A stretch of 64,000 nt of DNA from Pseudomonas sp. (GTDB lineage: Bacteria > Pseudomonadota > Gammaproteobacteria > Pseudomonadales > Pseudomonadaceae), in contig NZ_JAUXXP010000090.1 of NCBI RefSeq assembly GCF_030684895.1, positions 62,001 through 126,000 of the forward strand, in the 5' to 3' direction. Positions 1 through 7,545 of the stretch are shown here, in pieces. The stretch's first letter is position 1. Every line of letters begins with the position of its first letter. The notes beneath the pieces were generated by a model, which was given only the letters and a program-made list of their open reading frames with translations, ran no database searches and was not told the DNA's origin. A program made the position numbers and the translations under genes.

Positions 1-2
1 AG

Positions 3-395
3 GACGCCGCCATGTCACTACGCACCACGCCGCGCCAGCGTGCTCGCCAAGCCACTTACGAAAGCCTGCTAAGCCAGGTGCTGCAGCTGCTACCGATCAC
101 TAGCGGCCGTACGCCTCGCCTGGCTGAGTTATGCCGCGCAGTAGGAGTTAGCGAACGCACCCTGCGCAGCGCTTTCGTCGCCACTCTGGGTATGGCTCCG
201 GCGCGTTACTTACGTCTGCGCCGCCTGCATCTGCTACGCGCCGCTTTGGCTGTGACCGACCAGAGCCACGCCAGCGTTGCAGAGGTCGCTCAACGTTTCG
301 GCTACACCGACTGCGGCCGCATGGCGGCGGATTACCACGCGCTATTCGGCGAATACCCTAGCGCTACCTTGCAGCGTGGGGTCAACGGTGACTGA
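3..395 (+). CDS. AraC-family regulator, C-terminal part (cut by window edge)
   Basis: About 127 residues carry the two helix-turn-helix motifs of an AraC DNA-binding domain. The first is near residues 37-60 (LAELCRAVGVSERTLRSAF), followed by the PARYLRLRRL linker helix, and the second is near residues 85-110 (VAEVAQRFGYTDCGRMA). The frame stays open to the left edge, so the ATG at 12 is probably internal and the effector-binding N-terminal domain lies outside the window. The stop codon overlaps the end of the next, convergent AraC gene by 14 bases. The closely similar tail of that neighbour suggests the two are paralogues facing each other. Target genes cannot be inferred. Confidence 0.8.
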   Translation, partial: DAAMSLRTTPRQRARQATYESLLSQVLQLLPITSGRTPRLAELCRAVGVSERTLRSAFVATLGMAPARYLRLRRLHLLRAALAVTDQSHASVAEVAQRFGYTDCGRMAADYHALFGEYPSATLQRGVNGD

Positions 396-1350
396 TCGAC
401 AAAGCCTGTGGCACAGGCCGCCGGCTGCGCAGCGAATGCGACGGCAATTCGCCAAAGTAGCTGCGGTAGAGGCCGGCGAAACGGCCGAAATCCCACACGC
501 CAAAGCGCGCACAGATATCGGTGATGGTCTCCCCCGGCGCCGCGCGCAAAATGGCCCGGCGAATCGCATGCAAGCGGTGCTGCATCAGGTAGCGGTGCGG
601 GCTCATGCCCAGGTAGCGGGTAAACAGGTTGCGCAGCGTGCGCTCCGAGGTGCTGCAGGCCAGACACAGGTCGACGATATGCAACGGAGCATCCGGCATA
701 ACGTCCAGCAGCTCCAGGGCCCGCCGCAGAATCTGCTGATGGCTGGGCTGGGCGGACGGGTTACGCGATGCGGGAGTCACCGGCAGCAGGCTGCGGAACA
801 CCAGCGCCATCAGCTCGTTGCGCGCTGCGTTCTCGGCCGCCGGAGCATGCAGCTCCTGCGGTGCGCAATGATCGATACGCAGCAGGCGCAGCGCCAGCCA
901 GACCAGCGGTGCCAAGTCATGCTGGGCCCGGCAGATCAGATTGCGCGTAAGAATCGACGAATCGAATTCGTCTTCATGCTGCTGCGCCCAACGCAATACC
1001 AGTTCGCAGGACATGGCCACGGTCATCCAGCTCGCCGGTTGGCTGGCGTCGATATGGAACATTGCCTCGGGCACCATCCAGCCGATCAGCCGCCGGTCCA
1101 GGCGCTGACCACCCAGCACGGTGCACTCGTGGCGGCTCAGCGGCAGGAAGATATTGAAGAAACCCGGCAGGCCAACACCGCTGTAAACGGTGCCAGCGCC
1201 CTCACGGCCGAACATCAGGGCCACGCCGTCCAGTTCGACGACGCGCAGACGCCAGTCGCGCTGCTGCCGCGAACGCAGCACGTAATGCCCCTCGACCCCG
1301 TACAAAGCCTCTTCGAACTCGTCGAAGTCGGCGCAGATCAGCCGGCTCAT
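382..1350 (-). CDS. AraC-family transcriptional regulator
   Basis: A 322-residue protein, full length for the family. It has an N-terminal ligand or dimerisation domain (roughly residues 1-205) and a C-terminal AraC domain. Helix-turn-helix 1 is around VDLCLACSTSERTLRNLF, then MSPHRYLMQHRLHAIRRA, and helix-turn-helix 2 is around ITDICARFGVWDFGRFAGLY. I chose the ATG at 1350 because a GGGGG run sits just upstream and the N-terminus fits the family; the reading frame itself stays open further upstream. The ligand is unknown. The overall shape resembles regulators of alcohol or ethanolamine catabolism, but this is only a resemblance. It ends convergently with the preceding AraC fragment. Confidence 0.88.
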   Translation of the reverse strand: MSRLICADFDEFEEALYGVEGHYVLRSRQQRDWRLRVVELDGVALMFGREGAGTVYSGVGLPGFFNIFLPLSRHECTVLGGQRLDRRLIGWMVPEAMFHIDASQPASWMTVAMSCELVLRWAQQHEDEFDSSILTRNLICRAQHDLAPLVWLALRLLRIDHCAPQELHAPAAENAARNELMALVFRSLLPVTPASRNPSAQPSHQQILRRALELLDVMPDAPLHIVDLCLACSTSERTLRNLFTRYLGMSPHRYLMQHRLHAIRRAILRAAPGETITDICARFGVWDFGRFAGLYRSYFGELPSHSLRSRRPVPQALSISHR

Positions 1351-1463
1351 ATCGCCCCCAGAAAAGCGCCCTACGCCGGTACTGGACAGCCGTAGATCAA
1401 CGCGCAAATCCAGTGTAGAAGCATTCGCATCTGCTGCACTTACGACCAAAGGATAATGCTGCG

Positions 1464-2165
1464 TTATTCGGCCGCGTCTTTGCCTTGCAGGCGGGGGGCC
1501 CAGTCCTCGATCAGGCCTTTCTCCAGGCGCCGCTCCAGGGTGCGCCGCCACGACGGCACCAATGGCAGGGCCAGGCATTCACGCAACAGCTCGCTCTCCA
1601 CCCGTTTGTCGAACAGCACTGCAGACAAACGGGTCAGCGACCAGTCGGCGAACTGCCGCTCGACCAGCTGCAGGCTGTCGCCGGCGCTGACCACGCCCTC
1701 CTCCAGCACCCGGTAGTACCAGCCGGTGCGTCCGGACTGCTGCACACGCAGGGCCAGATCGGCCACACCGAAGCGGTCGCTGAGCTTCCAGCACGGCATA
1801 CGCCCCTGCGACACCTCCAGCAGCGCCGTACCCACGCGAATGCGGTCGCCGAGACAGACGTCATGTTCCGTCCAGCCGCTGCTGCTGAAGTTTTCGCCAA
1901 AGGCCCCCAGCTGCATCAGCAGCGGATGCGCACCCAATTCGGCGGCCCAGGCGGCGTAATGCTCATACGGATAATGATGAATGGCTTTCTCCACCCCACC
2001 ATGCACGCGCAGATCGCCCTGCTCGTCACCACCCAGGCCGAGCGGGGTCACCGCCAAGGGGCCGTGTTGCGGCTGTTTGTCGATGGCGCTGCGCGAGCCA
2101 GGCCGGGTGAACGGCTGCACGCGACCGGTAAGCAGCGCGTCGAGACGAATACTGGGCAGGCTCAT
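1464..2165 (-). CDS. MOSC-domain protein, YiiM-like
   Basis: A 233-residue protein with a MOSC beta-barrel followed by the alpha-helical 3-alpha domain of the YiiM group. The conserved GGDEQGDLRVHGGVEKAIHHYP segment (about residues 44-65) and the single conserved cysteine in GRMPCWKLSDRF (about residue 124) mark the molybdenum-cofactor pocket. In E. coli YiiM and YcbX this kind of protein takes part in Moco-dependent reduction of N-hydroxylated compounds such as 6-hydroxylaminopurine. The ATG overlaps the stop of the upstream MarR gene by four bases (ATGA), so the two are translationally coupled. The same activity here is inferred from family membership only. Confidence 0.88.
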   Translation of the reverse strand: MSLPSIRLDALLTGRVQPFTRPGSRSAIDKQPQHGPLAVTPLGLGGDEQGDLRVHGGVEKAIHHYPYEHYAAWAAELGAHPLLMQLGAFGENFSSSGWTEHDVCLGDRIRVGTALLEVSQGRMPCWKLSDRFGVADLALRVQQSGRTGWYYRVLEEGVVSAGDSLQLVERQFADWSLTRLSAVLFDKRVESELLRECLALPLVPSWRRTLERRLEKGLIEDWAPRLQGKDAAE

Positions 2166-2731
2166 GCGGCGACCTCGGGGGCTTGATGTTCGCGACAGAT
2201 CAGCGCCGCATCGCACGGCGCCAGGGGTTCCTGAGTCAAGCCACAGAACGGCAGATCATCGACCAGCTGATGAAAGCGACAACTGCGGCACAGACCAAAG
2301 CTTGGCACATCCGCGCTGCGCTGCACCTCGCAGAGCAACTCGCCCAGCAGCGCCTGCAACTGTGCGCCGCGCTCAGCCATGCGCGCCTCACCCTCGGCGA
2401 GAAAAGCCGGCGGCAGCAATGCTTGCAGCAGCTCTCGGGCGGCATCGGTCAGCTGCAGGTGAACGCTGCGTTTATCGCGCGCATCCTGAACTTTGACGAT
2501 CAGCTCCTTGGCCTCCAGCGCCTTGAGCGACTGCGACACCGTGCCCTTCGTCAGGCCCAGGTAGTCGGTCACCCCCAGCGGCGTATTGGAGTAGTGGTTG
2601 CAACGCGCCAGGTACATCAGCGCGCTCAACTGGATGGGTTGCAACTCGGCCAGCAGCGGGTGCTGGCGGAACCAGATGCGGCTGAGGCTGGAGAGCCGTT
2701 CAAGCAGATCGAAAAGGGTTGTGCCGGTCAT
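2162..2731 (-). CDS. MarR-family regulator with C-terminal cysteine-rich tail
   Basis: A 189-residue protein. Residues 1-138 form a MarR winged helix: recognition region near YLGLTKGTVSQSLKALEAK, and wing near VQDARDKRSVHLQLT. Beyond the usual MarR length there is a 50-residue extension with five cysteines (C148, C151, C163, C173, C179) in a C-x2-C-x11-C-x9-C-x5-C arrangement, plus H154 and H182. This looks like a metal, Fe-S or redox centre. A GGAG ribosome site precedes the ATG at 2731. The gene is divergent from a thioredoxin-fold/DUF2024/Rof unit and coupled to a MOSC gene. A palindrome in the intergenic region is the likely operator. The sensed signal is unknown; oxidants, electrophiles or metal are inference. 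Confidence 0.9.
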   Translation of the reverse strand: MTGTTLFDLLERLSSLSRIWFRQHPLLAELQPIQLSALMYLARCNHYSNTPLGVTDYLGLTKGTVSQSLKALEAKELIVKVQDARDKRSVHLQLTDAARELLQALLPPAFLAEGEARMAERGAQLQALLGELLCEVQRSADVPSFGLCRSCRFHQLVDDLPFCGLTQEPLAPCDAALICREHQAPEVAA

Positions 2732-2847
2732 ATATCACTCCTGTCGACACATAGTATCGATCAAAAACCATATTGACAAAGGCAAGATCAAGCGTAACCT
2801 TTGCGCAAGTATCGAATCGATACCAAATTAACTTAAGGAGACTCGAA
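2732..2847. promoter_or_regulatory. Divergent promoter region with probable MarR operator
   Basis: The 116-bp gap between the divergent units holds a perfect inverted repeat GTATCGA-A-TCGATAC at 2809-2823, just upstream of the thioredoxin-fold gene. A second half site GTATCGA lies at 2754-2760 beside the MarR start. A TTGACA at 2773-2778 with a weak TAACCT-like -10 around 2795-2800 could drive the rightward genes, which places the palindrome at about the transcription start. MarR proteins usually bind such 15-20 bp palindromes autogenously. The binding itself is inferred. Confidence 0.6.
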
Positions 2848-3078
2848 ATGACCACCGCACGCTTCTATCACGCCGGCTGCCCTGTCTGTATTTCGGCCGA
2901 ACAGACCCTGCTCAACCTGCTGGCCCCAGCACTCAAGGTCGAGGTGGTTCACCTTGGCGAACAGCCACAGCGCGTCAGCGAGGCCGAGCTGGCCGGGGTC
3001 AAGTCGGTGCCTGCGTTTGTCTACGAAGGCCAGGTGCTGCACCTGAACTTCGGTGCTTCCATCGACGACTTGAAGTAA
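2848..3078 (+). CDS. Small thioredoxin/glutaredoxin-fold protein
   Basis: A 76-residue protein with a CPVC active-site pair (C11, C14) in ARFYHAGCPVCISAEQ and a cis-proline loop near VKSVPAFVYEG, both hallmarks of the thioredoxin fold. The size is that of glutaredoxin-like small reductases, and no signal peptide is seen, so it should act in the cytoplasm. I chose the ATG at 2848 because AAGGAG lies 7 bases upstream; longer versions would begin inside the divergent promoter. It is the first gene of a unit with a DUF2024 and a Rof gene. It may reduce or relay disulfides to the cysteine-rich MarR encoded opposite, but that is only a hypothesis. Confidence 0.82.
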   Translation: MTTARFYHAGCPVCISAEQTLLNLLAPALKVEVVHLGEQPQRVSEAELAGVKSVPAFVYEGQVLHLNFGASIDDLK

Positions 3079-3135
3079 AGAGCCTCGCGCATTCTCACCC
3101 TTTGCGCTGCCGGCTACCTGGAAGGAGGATCAGTG

Positions 3136-3390
3136 ATGAACGTAAATGTATTCGACACCCATGTGCGCACCCGCGACGGCCGTTATCTGCACTTCGATGT
3201 ACTGATCGAAGGTAACGACCAGACTCGCGCCACCCAGTACGCCCGTGACTGGATGAGTGAGCGCGGCGTGCAGGATGCCGACATCGAACAGAGCCGCTGC
3301 CAGTTCTGCCACAGCGAACCGGCCCACCCCGAAATCGCCGCTGCCGTCACCGGGCAGGGCTACTACATCATCCCGCTGCAAGGCTGCTAG
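3136..3390 (+). CDS. DUF2024 family protein
   Basis: An 84-residue protein starting MNVNVFDTHVRTRDGRYLHF, which I recognise as the DUF2024 family of unknown function. A CQFCH motif (C55, C58, H59), H64 and a C-terminal C84 are potential metal or redox ligands. The ATG at 3136 has a strong AGGAGG at 3123-3128. An in-frame GTG one codon earlier is less well placed. It lies between a thioredoxin-fold gene and a Rof gene on the same strand, with the next ribosome site overlapping its stop codon. No signal peptide or membrane segment. Its function cannot be stated. Confidence 0.82.
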   Translation: MNVNVFDTHVRTRDGRYLHFDVLIEGNDQTRATQYARDWMSERGVQDADIEQSRCQFCHSEPAHPEIAAAVTGQGYYIIPLQGC

Positions 3391-3400
3391 GAGACCCACC

Positions 3401-3679
3401 ATGAACGCGTATCAGCCCCTGAACTGCGATTTGCACGACTACCTGGAGATCGCCTGTATGCACCGTTACGGTCTGCAGATCGAACTGCTCGATGGGCCGA
3501 GCTTCGCGGCCAGGGCGCTGACCACGCGCACGGCGCCGAGCAAGGAAGAGTTTCTCGTGCTGCAAAACGATAACGACCAGTTCGAAGTGCGCCTCGACCA
3601 ATTGCTGGCCATCACCCCGCTCGACCCCAATGCCAGTTTCGGCCGTATCGAACTGGCGGGAAGTTACTGCGCATTCTGA
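3401..3679 (+). CDS. rof: Rho-binding antiterminator, Rof family
   Basis: A 92-residue protein. The N-terminal half (YQPLNCDLHDYLEIACMHRYGLQIE) closely follows E. coli Rof (YaeO), an Sm-like barrel that binds Rho and blocks its primary RNA site, so reducing Rho-dependent termination. The length is close to the E. coli protein. The ATG at 3401 follows AGGAG, which overlaps the stop of the DUF2024 gene, so the genes are probably co-transcribed. Finding it under a likely MarR-controlled promoter suggests that antitermination is part of the induced response. Function is by family similarity. Confidence 0.82.
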   Translation: MNAYQPLNCDLHDYLEIACMHRYGLQIELLDGPSFAARALTTRTAPSKEEFLVLQNDNDQFEVRLDQLLAITPLDPNASFGRIELAGSYCAF

Positions 3680-3789
3680 ATCCTGGGCTGCTGGCCGAAG
3701 CTTGCCAGCAGCCTCAGTTATCGCCACCGAGCATTTATCACCGAGTAGCGCTGCAGCACAGAGCAACACTCCGCTATTGAGAACGCAGG

Positions 3790-4026
3790 ATGAACAGATA
3801 CCGACTTGTGGTGCGTAGAGGCGCCAGGTTGCTGGGGCATTTCGACTCCGCCGCCCCCTGGGCGCAGGAGGCCGTGCAGGAAATGGCGCAGTGTCTCGCC
3901 AACGCCGGTTACGACCTTGAACTCCTAATCGCCGATAGCGAGCGCCGCCTGCTGGACAGCGGCCCGGACGGGATTCGAATACTGAGTAGCGAACCGATCT
4001 TCAAGGCGACAACATTGCACGGTTAA
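3790..4026 (+). CDS. Hypothetical protein, 78 aa
   Basis: I do not recognise a characterised family. The 78-residue protein (MNRYRLVVRRGARLLGHFDS) is basic at the N-terminus, has one cysteine, and shows no signal peptide or membrane segment. The composition (beta-strand-like start, helical middle WAQEAVQEMAQCLANAG) suggests a small soluble alpha/beta domain. Only a weak GCAGG precedes the ATG. It lies 110 bases after rof on the same strand and could be read through from it or have its own promoter. Codon use matches the neighbours, which supports a real gene. Confidence 0.55.
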   Translation: MNRYRLVVRRGARLLGHFDSAAPWAQEAVQEMAQCLANAGYDLELLIADSERRLLDSGPDGIRILSSEPIFKATTLHG

Positions 4027-4045
4027 CGCTAAACAAGTCCCGCGC

Positions 4046-4543
4046 CTATGCGCGGGCGCCTGGGGTGCCGCGCGCGTTCTTCTTCTGCAGGATCATCGAG
4101 GCTTCGTTGTAGGCATGCTGGAAGGCCTCGCTGCCAATCCACTCCACTGCGGTGTCTTCGTCTTCATCGTGGAAGATCCCGCGATAGACGATCAGCAGCC
4201 CCATCATAAAGTCGGTGGCCGCGTCTTCCGCTTCCTCCGCGACCACCAGCTCCAACACCGGGTATTGCAGGAACACCAGACACATCGCCAGCAGGCTGAT
4301 GCCTTCGCCGATTTTCATCGTCTGGAACAGATCATCGAAGTGCGCCGGGTCGAAGCCGTGCTCTTCGATATCCTTGAAGTCGAAGGTGCTCAGGTCGATT
4401 TCGACATCATCGAACGGCTCGTTGATCAGCGGATTAGCCAGCAGCGGATGTACGACAGTGGCTTTGGCCTTGCCCGAACGGTTTTGCTTGGCCTTGCCTT
4501 TGGCCCGCTGGGCACGTTTTTGCTGTTTATCTGGGGAAGCCAT
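4046..4543 (-). CDS. Hypothetical protein with basic N-terminus and acidic core
   Basis: A 165-residue protein starting MASPDKQQKRAQRAKGKAKQNRS. The strongly basic, probably disordered tail of about 30 residues is followed by an acidic helical domain (FDDVEIDLSTFDFKDIEEHGFDP) and hydrophobic helices (about residues 85-120). The family looks conserved in Pseudomonas but I know no function. The start is uncertain: an alternative ATG at 4573 adds ten residues. I prefer 4543 because AAGGAA lies upstream and the basic tail then begins the protein. It is convergent with the 78-residue hypothetical gene. Confidence 0.65.
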   Translation of the reverse strand: MASPDKQQKRAQRAKGKAKQNRSGKAKATVVHPLLANPLINEPFDDVEIDLSTFDFKDIEEHGFDPAHFDDLFQTMKIGEGISLLAMCLVFLQYPVLELVVAEEAEDAATDFMMGLLIVYRGIFHDEDEDTAVEWIGSEAFQHAYNEASMILQKKNARGTPGARA

Positions 4544-4673
4544 AAAGGCGCGTTCCTTGTTCGAGGCAGCCATAGTAATGGCCCGGGATAGTCGGGCGCA
4601 TAGTGTATTCACTCTTGGCTAGGTTCGCCGGCCAGATGCTGATGCGCCTGGCGCAGTGGCTAAAGGAAAGCGC

Positions 4674-6134
4674 CTAAGGCGTCCACTCCAGCGTTTCATA
4701 AACCGGCTTCACCGAATTGAACTCCTCGTAATGCGTCTGCGCCTCCGCCCGAGTAGCGAAGCAGAACTGGCCCGCCATCTGATCAGGCTTGAACAACGCC
4801 TTTTGCGCATTGGCGAAGCAGTATCCGGATGGTGGGCTGCACTGTACGTCAGGGAAACTGAACGGCCGCCAAGCCTGAGGTTGCTGCTGCCTGACTGTGC
4901 TAACAAACGCAGACAGCGTAGCCATCATACCGGCCGAGGTTATCTGCGGACTGGCGCTCTGGAAGATCGCTGATTGCAATCCGCCGGGTTTCTTCACCAC
5001 ATAGATATAGGCATGGCAGAAGGTATTGCCCTGCGGCGCGGCAGCAGGCTCGGCAATCACCGGAGTCGTCACTGCCACTGCCGGCGACCGAACAACGGCA
5101 GCAACCGCAACCGGCGTAGCGCGCGTCGGAATGGCCAATGCGAGTTCCTGCTGCGCTCGATCACGCCATACCCCCAGTGGCGCGCGGTAGCCACTGCGCA
5201 GGCGGCTGGTGATCGACTGCACATCAATCGGCCCACGCACTTCCTGGCCAGACACATCGAGGATCACGTCCATCGACTTGAGGCCAGCGTTTGCCGCGGG
5301 GCTGCCAGGCGCAACGCTAACCACCCAAGCACCTGCGGGGCTTTTCAGGCCAAGGGCACTGACCAATTCCGGGCTCGGACTTTCCAGGGTCAAGCCGAGA
5401 TCCGTGGCCTCGACACTGCTGCTAGCGACATTAGCCGCAGCAGGCAAAGCGCTGGCCGGTGCCGCTGCTGCTCGCGCGGCCAGCTTGGCGGCCTTTTCAA
5501 TCGGCGGAGGTGTCCAGGGCACGCGCACTGTGTCCCAGTTCATTTGTAATCTGGTGACACTAGCATGGCGCTCGATTGCGGCGGCAGCCTTGGCTGGGCT
5601 GTCTTCCATCAGACAACCACCATAGCCTTCCGCAGCTCCGTAGGTCGAACGCAACATCGCGTGGAACGCAGCGGTCTCAGCCGCGCCGCCGTCGGAATAA
5701 AAGTCGCGATAGGTAAACACTGGGGTCAGGTAATTGACCGTTTCCGACCCTGAGAAACAGTAGCCATAGGCCGTTACCTGCCCAGATGCCGGCACCGTAG
5801 CAGGGCCGCCAAAGCAGCCCTGCTCGCGGCGTACCTGGTTGATCGCATCCAATTGCCAGCCATGGGTCTTGGCCATGCTCGTATCACCCGTGGCAGCGGA
5901 CTTCTGCTGCACATCAAGCATATAGGCGTGGCTTTCCTCCAGGTTGCTGCAGCTTTTACCGCGCCAGGTAGAGGTGGTAATGCCTACCGCTTCTGGCGTC
6001 AGCGAGGCCTCCATCGCCGCGTTCATAGCAGGCGAAAGCACCGCATGGGCGGCATGCATGACACAACCGGAGAGCGCTGCCGAAGCAACCGTCAGTGCCG
6101 CTAAACGCAGAACCAGTGCGGTGTGATCACTCAT
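4674..6134 (-). CDS. PDZ-domain lipoprotein with cysteine-containing flanking domains
   Basis: A 486-residue protein with a lipoprotein signal peptide ending in the lipobox LSGC, so it is probably membrane-anchored outside the inner membrane. After an N-terminal domain with several cysteines (SCSNLEESHAY, QGCFGG, YGGCLMEDSP), a single PDZ domain lies near residues 240-330 (GLKSPAGAWVVSVAPGSP, ANAGLKSMDVILDVSGQEV). A C-terminal domain with paired cysteines follows. No protease triad is visible. The ATG overlaps the stop of the upstream PDZ gene by 8 bases, so translation is coupled. The two PDZ domains with the DVI(L/V)(D/E)VSGQEV core look related by duplication. Function unknown; a scaffold or substrate-recruiting role is a guess. 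Confidence 0.72.
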   Translation of the reverse strand: MSDHTALVLRLAALTVASAALSGCVMHAAHAVLSPAMNAAMEASLTPEAVGITTSTWRGKSCSNLEESHAYMLDVQQKSAATGDTSMAKTHGWQLDAINQVRREQGCFGGPATVPASGQVTAYGYCFSGSETVNYLTPVFTYRDFYSDGGAAETAAFHAMLRSTYGAAEGYGGCLMEDSPAKAAAAIERHASVTRLQMNWDTVRVPWTPPPIEKAAKLAARAAAAPASALPAAANVASSSVEATDLGLTLESPSPELVSALGLKSPAGAWVVSVAPGSPAANAGLKSMDVILDVSGQEVRGPIDVQSITSRLRSGYRAPLGVWRDRAQQELALAIPTRATPVAVAAVVRSPAVAVTTPVIAEPAAAPQGNTFCHAYIYVVKKPGGLQSAIFQSASPQITSAGMMATLSAFVSTVRQQQPQAWRPFSFPDVQCSPPSGYCFANAQKALFKPDQMAGQFCFATRAEAQTHYEEFNSVKPVYETLEWTP

Positions 6135-7227
6135 TGCGCAGCACCATTTGCACGTCGCGTTTAGCCTGGTTGCGCCAGACGCTGACGGTGGCCTTGTAGC
6201 CGACACGCATGCGCGAGGAGATATCCGCAACATCCTGAGCGGTAGCCACTTCCTGACCGCTGACTTCGACAATCACATCAAGCGGCTTGATACCCGCCTG
6301 ATCAGCAACACTGCCCTTGACGGTGTTCGTCACCCAGGCACCTTGCGCCGAGGCAAGGCCCACAGCTTTGGCGTAAGACGGCGTCACCACGCCTAGACTC
6401 ATACCCTGCAACGAGGCGGAAGTGGCCTTGAGCGGCGTGGCGCTACTGCGCACCGCCAGCGGCAGTACAGGAGGTGGATTACCCGACGAGGCCACGAACA
6501 CAGGGACGGTATAGAAATTGTGTGCACGCCAGTATTTGAGGTTGACGCTGGTGCCGATGGGCGCCTTGGCAACAGCCAAACGAAAGTCGATAGAATCTGC
6601 GATCGGCTGATCATTGACTGCCACGACAATGTCACCACTGAGGATTCCGGCGTTTTGCGCACCGCTGCCTGGCCCGGTGCGATCGATCAACACACCCATC
6701 GTCGGTGCCGCAATCCGAGCGGCACTGACAGCGTCAACCGTATCCATATGCACACCAATGATCCCGCGCGGCAGATTTGCCTGGGTACAGCCCTTTTCAT
6801 ACCAGACCTGGCTGGCCGCCACCTTGCGCGCCTCACCCGCTTGCTGCAGCAAAGGCTCGGTACTGCCGACATAGCCAGGCACTTCAATCAACGCCATTTC
6901 GATGTACTCGCAGGTACGCGGGCGATAACGCTCAGGCGTTTCGCGGGTCACCAGCATCTGCAGGTCCGGCTTGTATGCCGCTGCTTGCCCCGGCACAGGC
7001 ACTGCGCCAGGCGTCGACTCTGTCGAGCTGGCCGAAACCAGCGCGACGGCTCCACCTGCAACAGCTGCCGTTGTAAGCAGCGCACTGGCATCCCCTGGAA
7101 TGGGGGCAACCATCGCCGCCATAACCGCCAACTCCCCCAGGCCACCATCGGAGGCGCAGCCGCTGAGACCCAGCATGGAAAAAGCCAGTGCCAGGTAGCA
7201 GGCTGAATTCGCGGGGTGCCCGACCAT
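6127..7227 (-). CDS. Lipoprotein with two PDZ domains
   Basis: A 366-residue protein with a signal peptide and lipobox LSGC (about residue 22). A Gly/Ala-rich linker leads to a domain with two cysteines (RTCEYIEMAL, KGCTQANLP). Two PDZ domains follow: the first around GVLIDRTGPGSGAQNAG, ILSGDIVVAVNDQPI, and the second around GAWVTNTVKGSVADQAG, IKPLDVIVEVSGQEV. It lacks the serine protease domain usual in DegP-type proteins. The ATG at 7227 was chosen over an earlier one because GGAGG stands 5 bases upstream. It is first in a two-gene unit with the other PDZ lipoprotein. Substrate and role are unknown. Confidence 0.75.
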   Translation of the reverse strand: MVGHPANSACYLALAFSMLGLSGCASDGGLGELAVMAAMVAPIPGDASALLTTAAVAGGAVALVSASSTESTPGAVPVPGQAAAYKPDLQMLVTRETPERYRPRTCEYIEMALIEVPGYVGSTEPLLQQAGEARKVAASQVWYEKGCTQANLPRGIIGVHMDTVDAVSAARIAAPTMGVLIDRTGPGSGAQNAGILSGDIVVAVNDQPIADSIDFRLAVAKAPIGTSVNLKYWRAHNFYTVPVFVASSGNPPPVLPLAVRSSATPLKATSASLQGMSLGVVTPSYAKAVGLASAQGAWVTNTVKGSVADQAGIKPLDVIVEVSGQEVATAQDVADISSRMRVGYKATVSVWRNQAKRDVQMVLRNE

Positions 7228-7545
7228 TGAAACCTCCAACGCACACAAGGGTGCTCACTATAGATTTCGGCATCATGGCAATTTGCCCTGACCTTGTATA
7301 TCAACCCGACGAAACATATCGAAGGCGAGTAATAACGGGCCTTTCGGGGGTATGCATCAGCGGTTAGCCGTTGGCTAGCGGCCGGCGCAGCATTGCTAAT
7401 GTCTGGCTAAGAAAAGAACAAGCTGACGCCAGTCGAAACGCTGTTTCAGAACAGTCTTAAGTCCTCATTAAGTGCAAGGTTTCTGTCCTTCAGCTTGGCT
7501 TCAGATTTGGGGGCTAAGGTTGCGCCATTGCCTACGGAGGTTCAG
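7228..7545. promoter_or_regulatory. Divergent intergenic region with TTAAG-N6-TTAAG box
   Basis: This 318-bp gap separates the PDZ lipoproteins from the DUF2271-PepSY-ApbE unit. A direct repeat TTAAG (7457-7461), N6, TTAAG (7468-7472) lies about 75 bases upstream of the DUF2271 start. The 11-bp period is that of OmpR-family response regulators. The arrangement matches the published BqsR (CarR) box of P. aeruginosa and resembles PmrA-type boxes. No regulator gene for it lies in the window, so the assignment is inference. I see no other gene in this gap. Confidence 0.55.
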
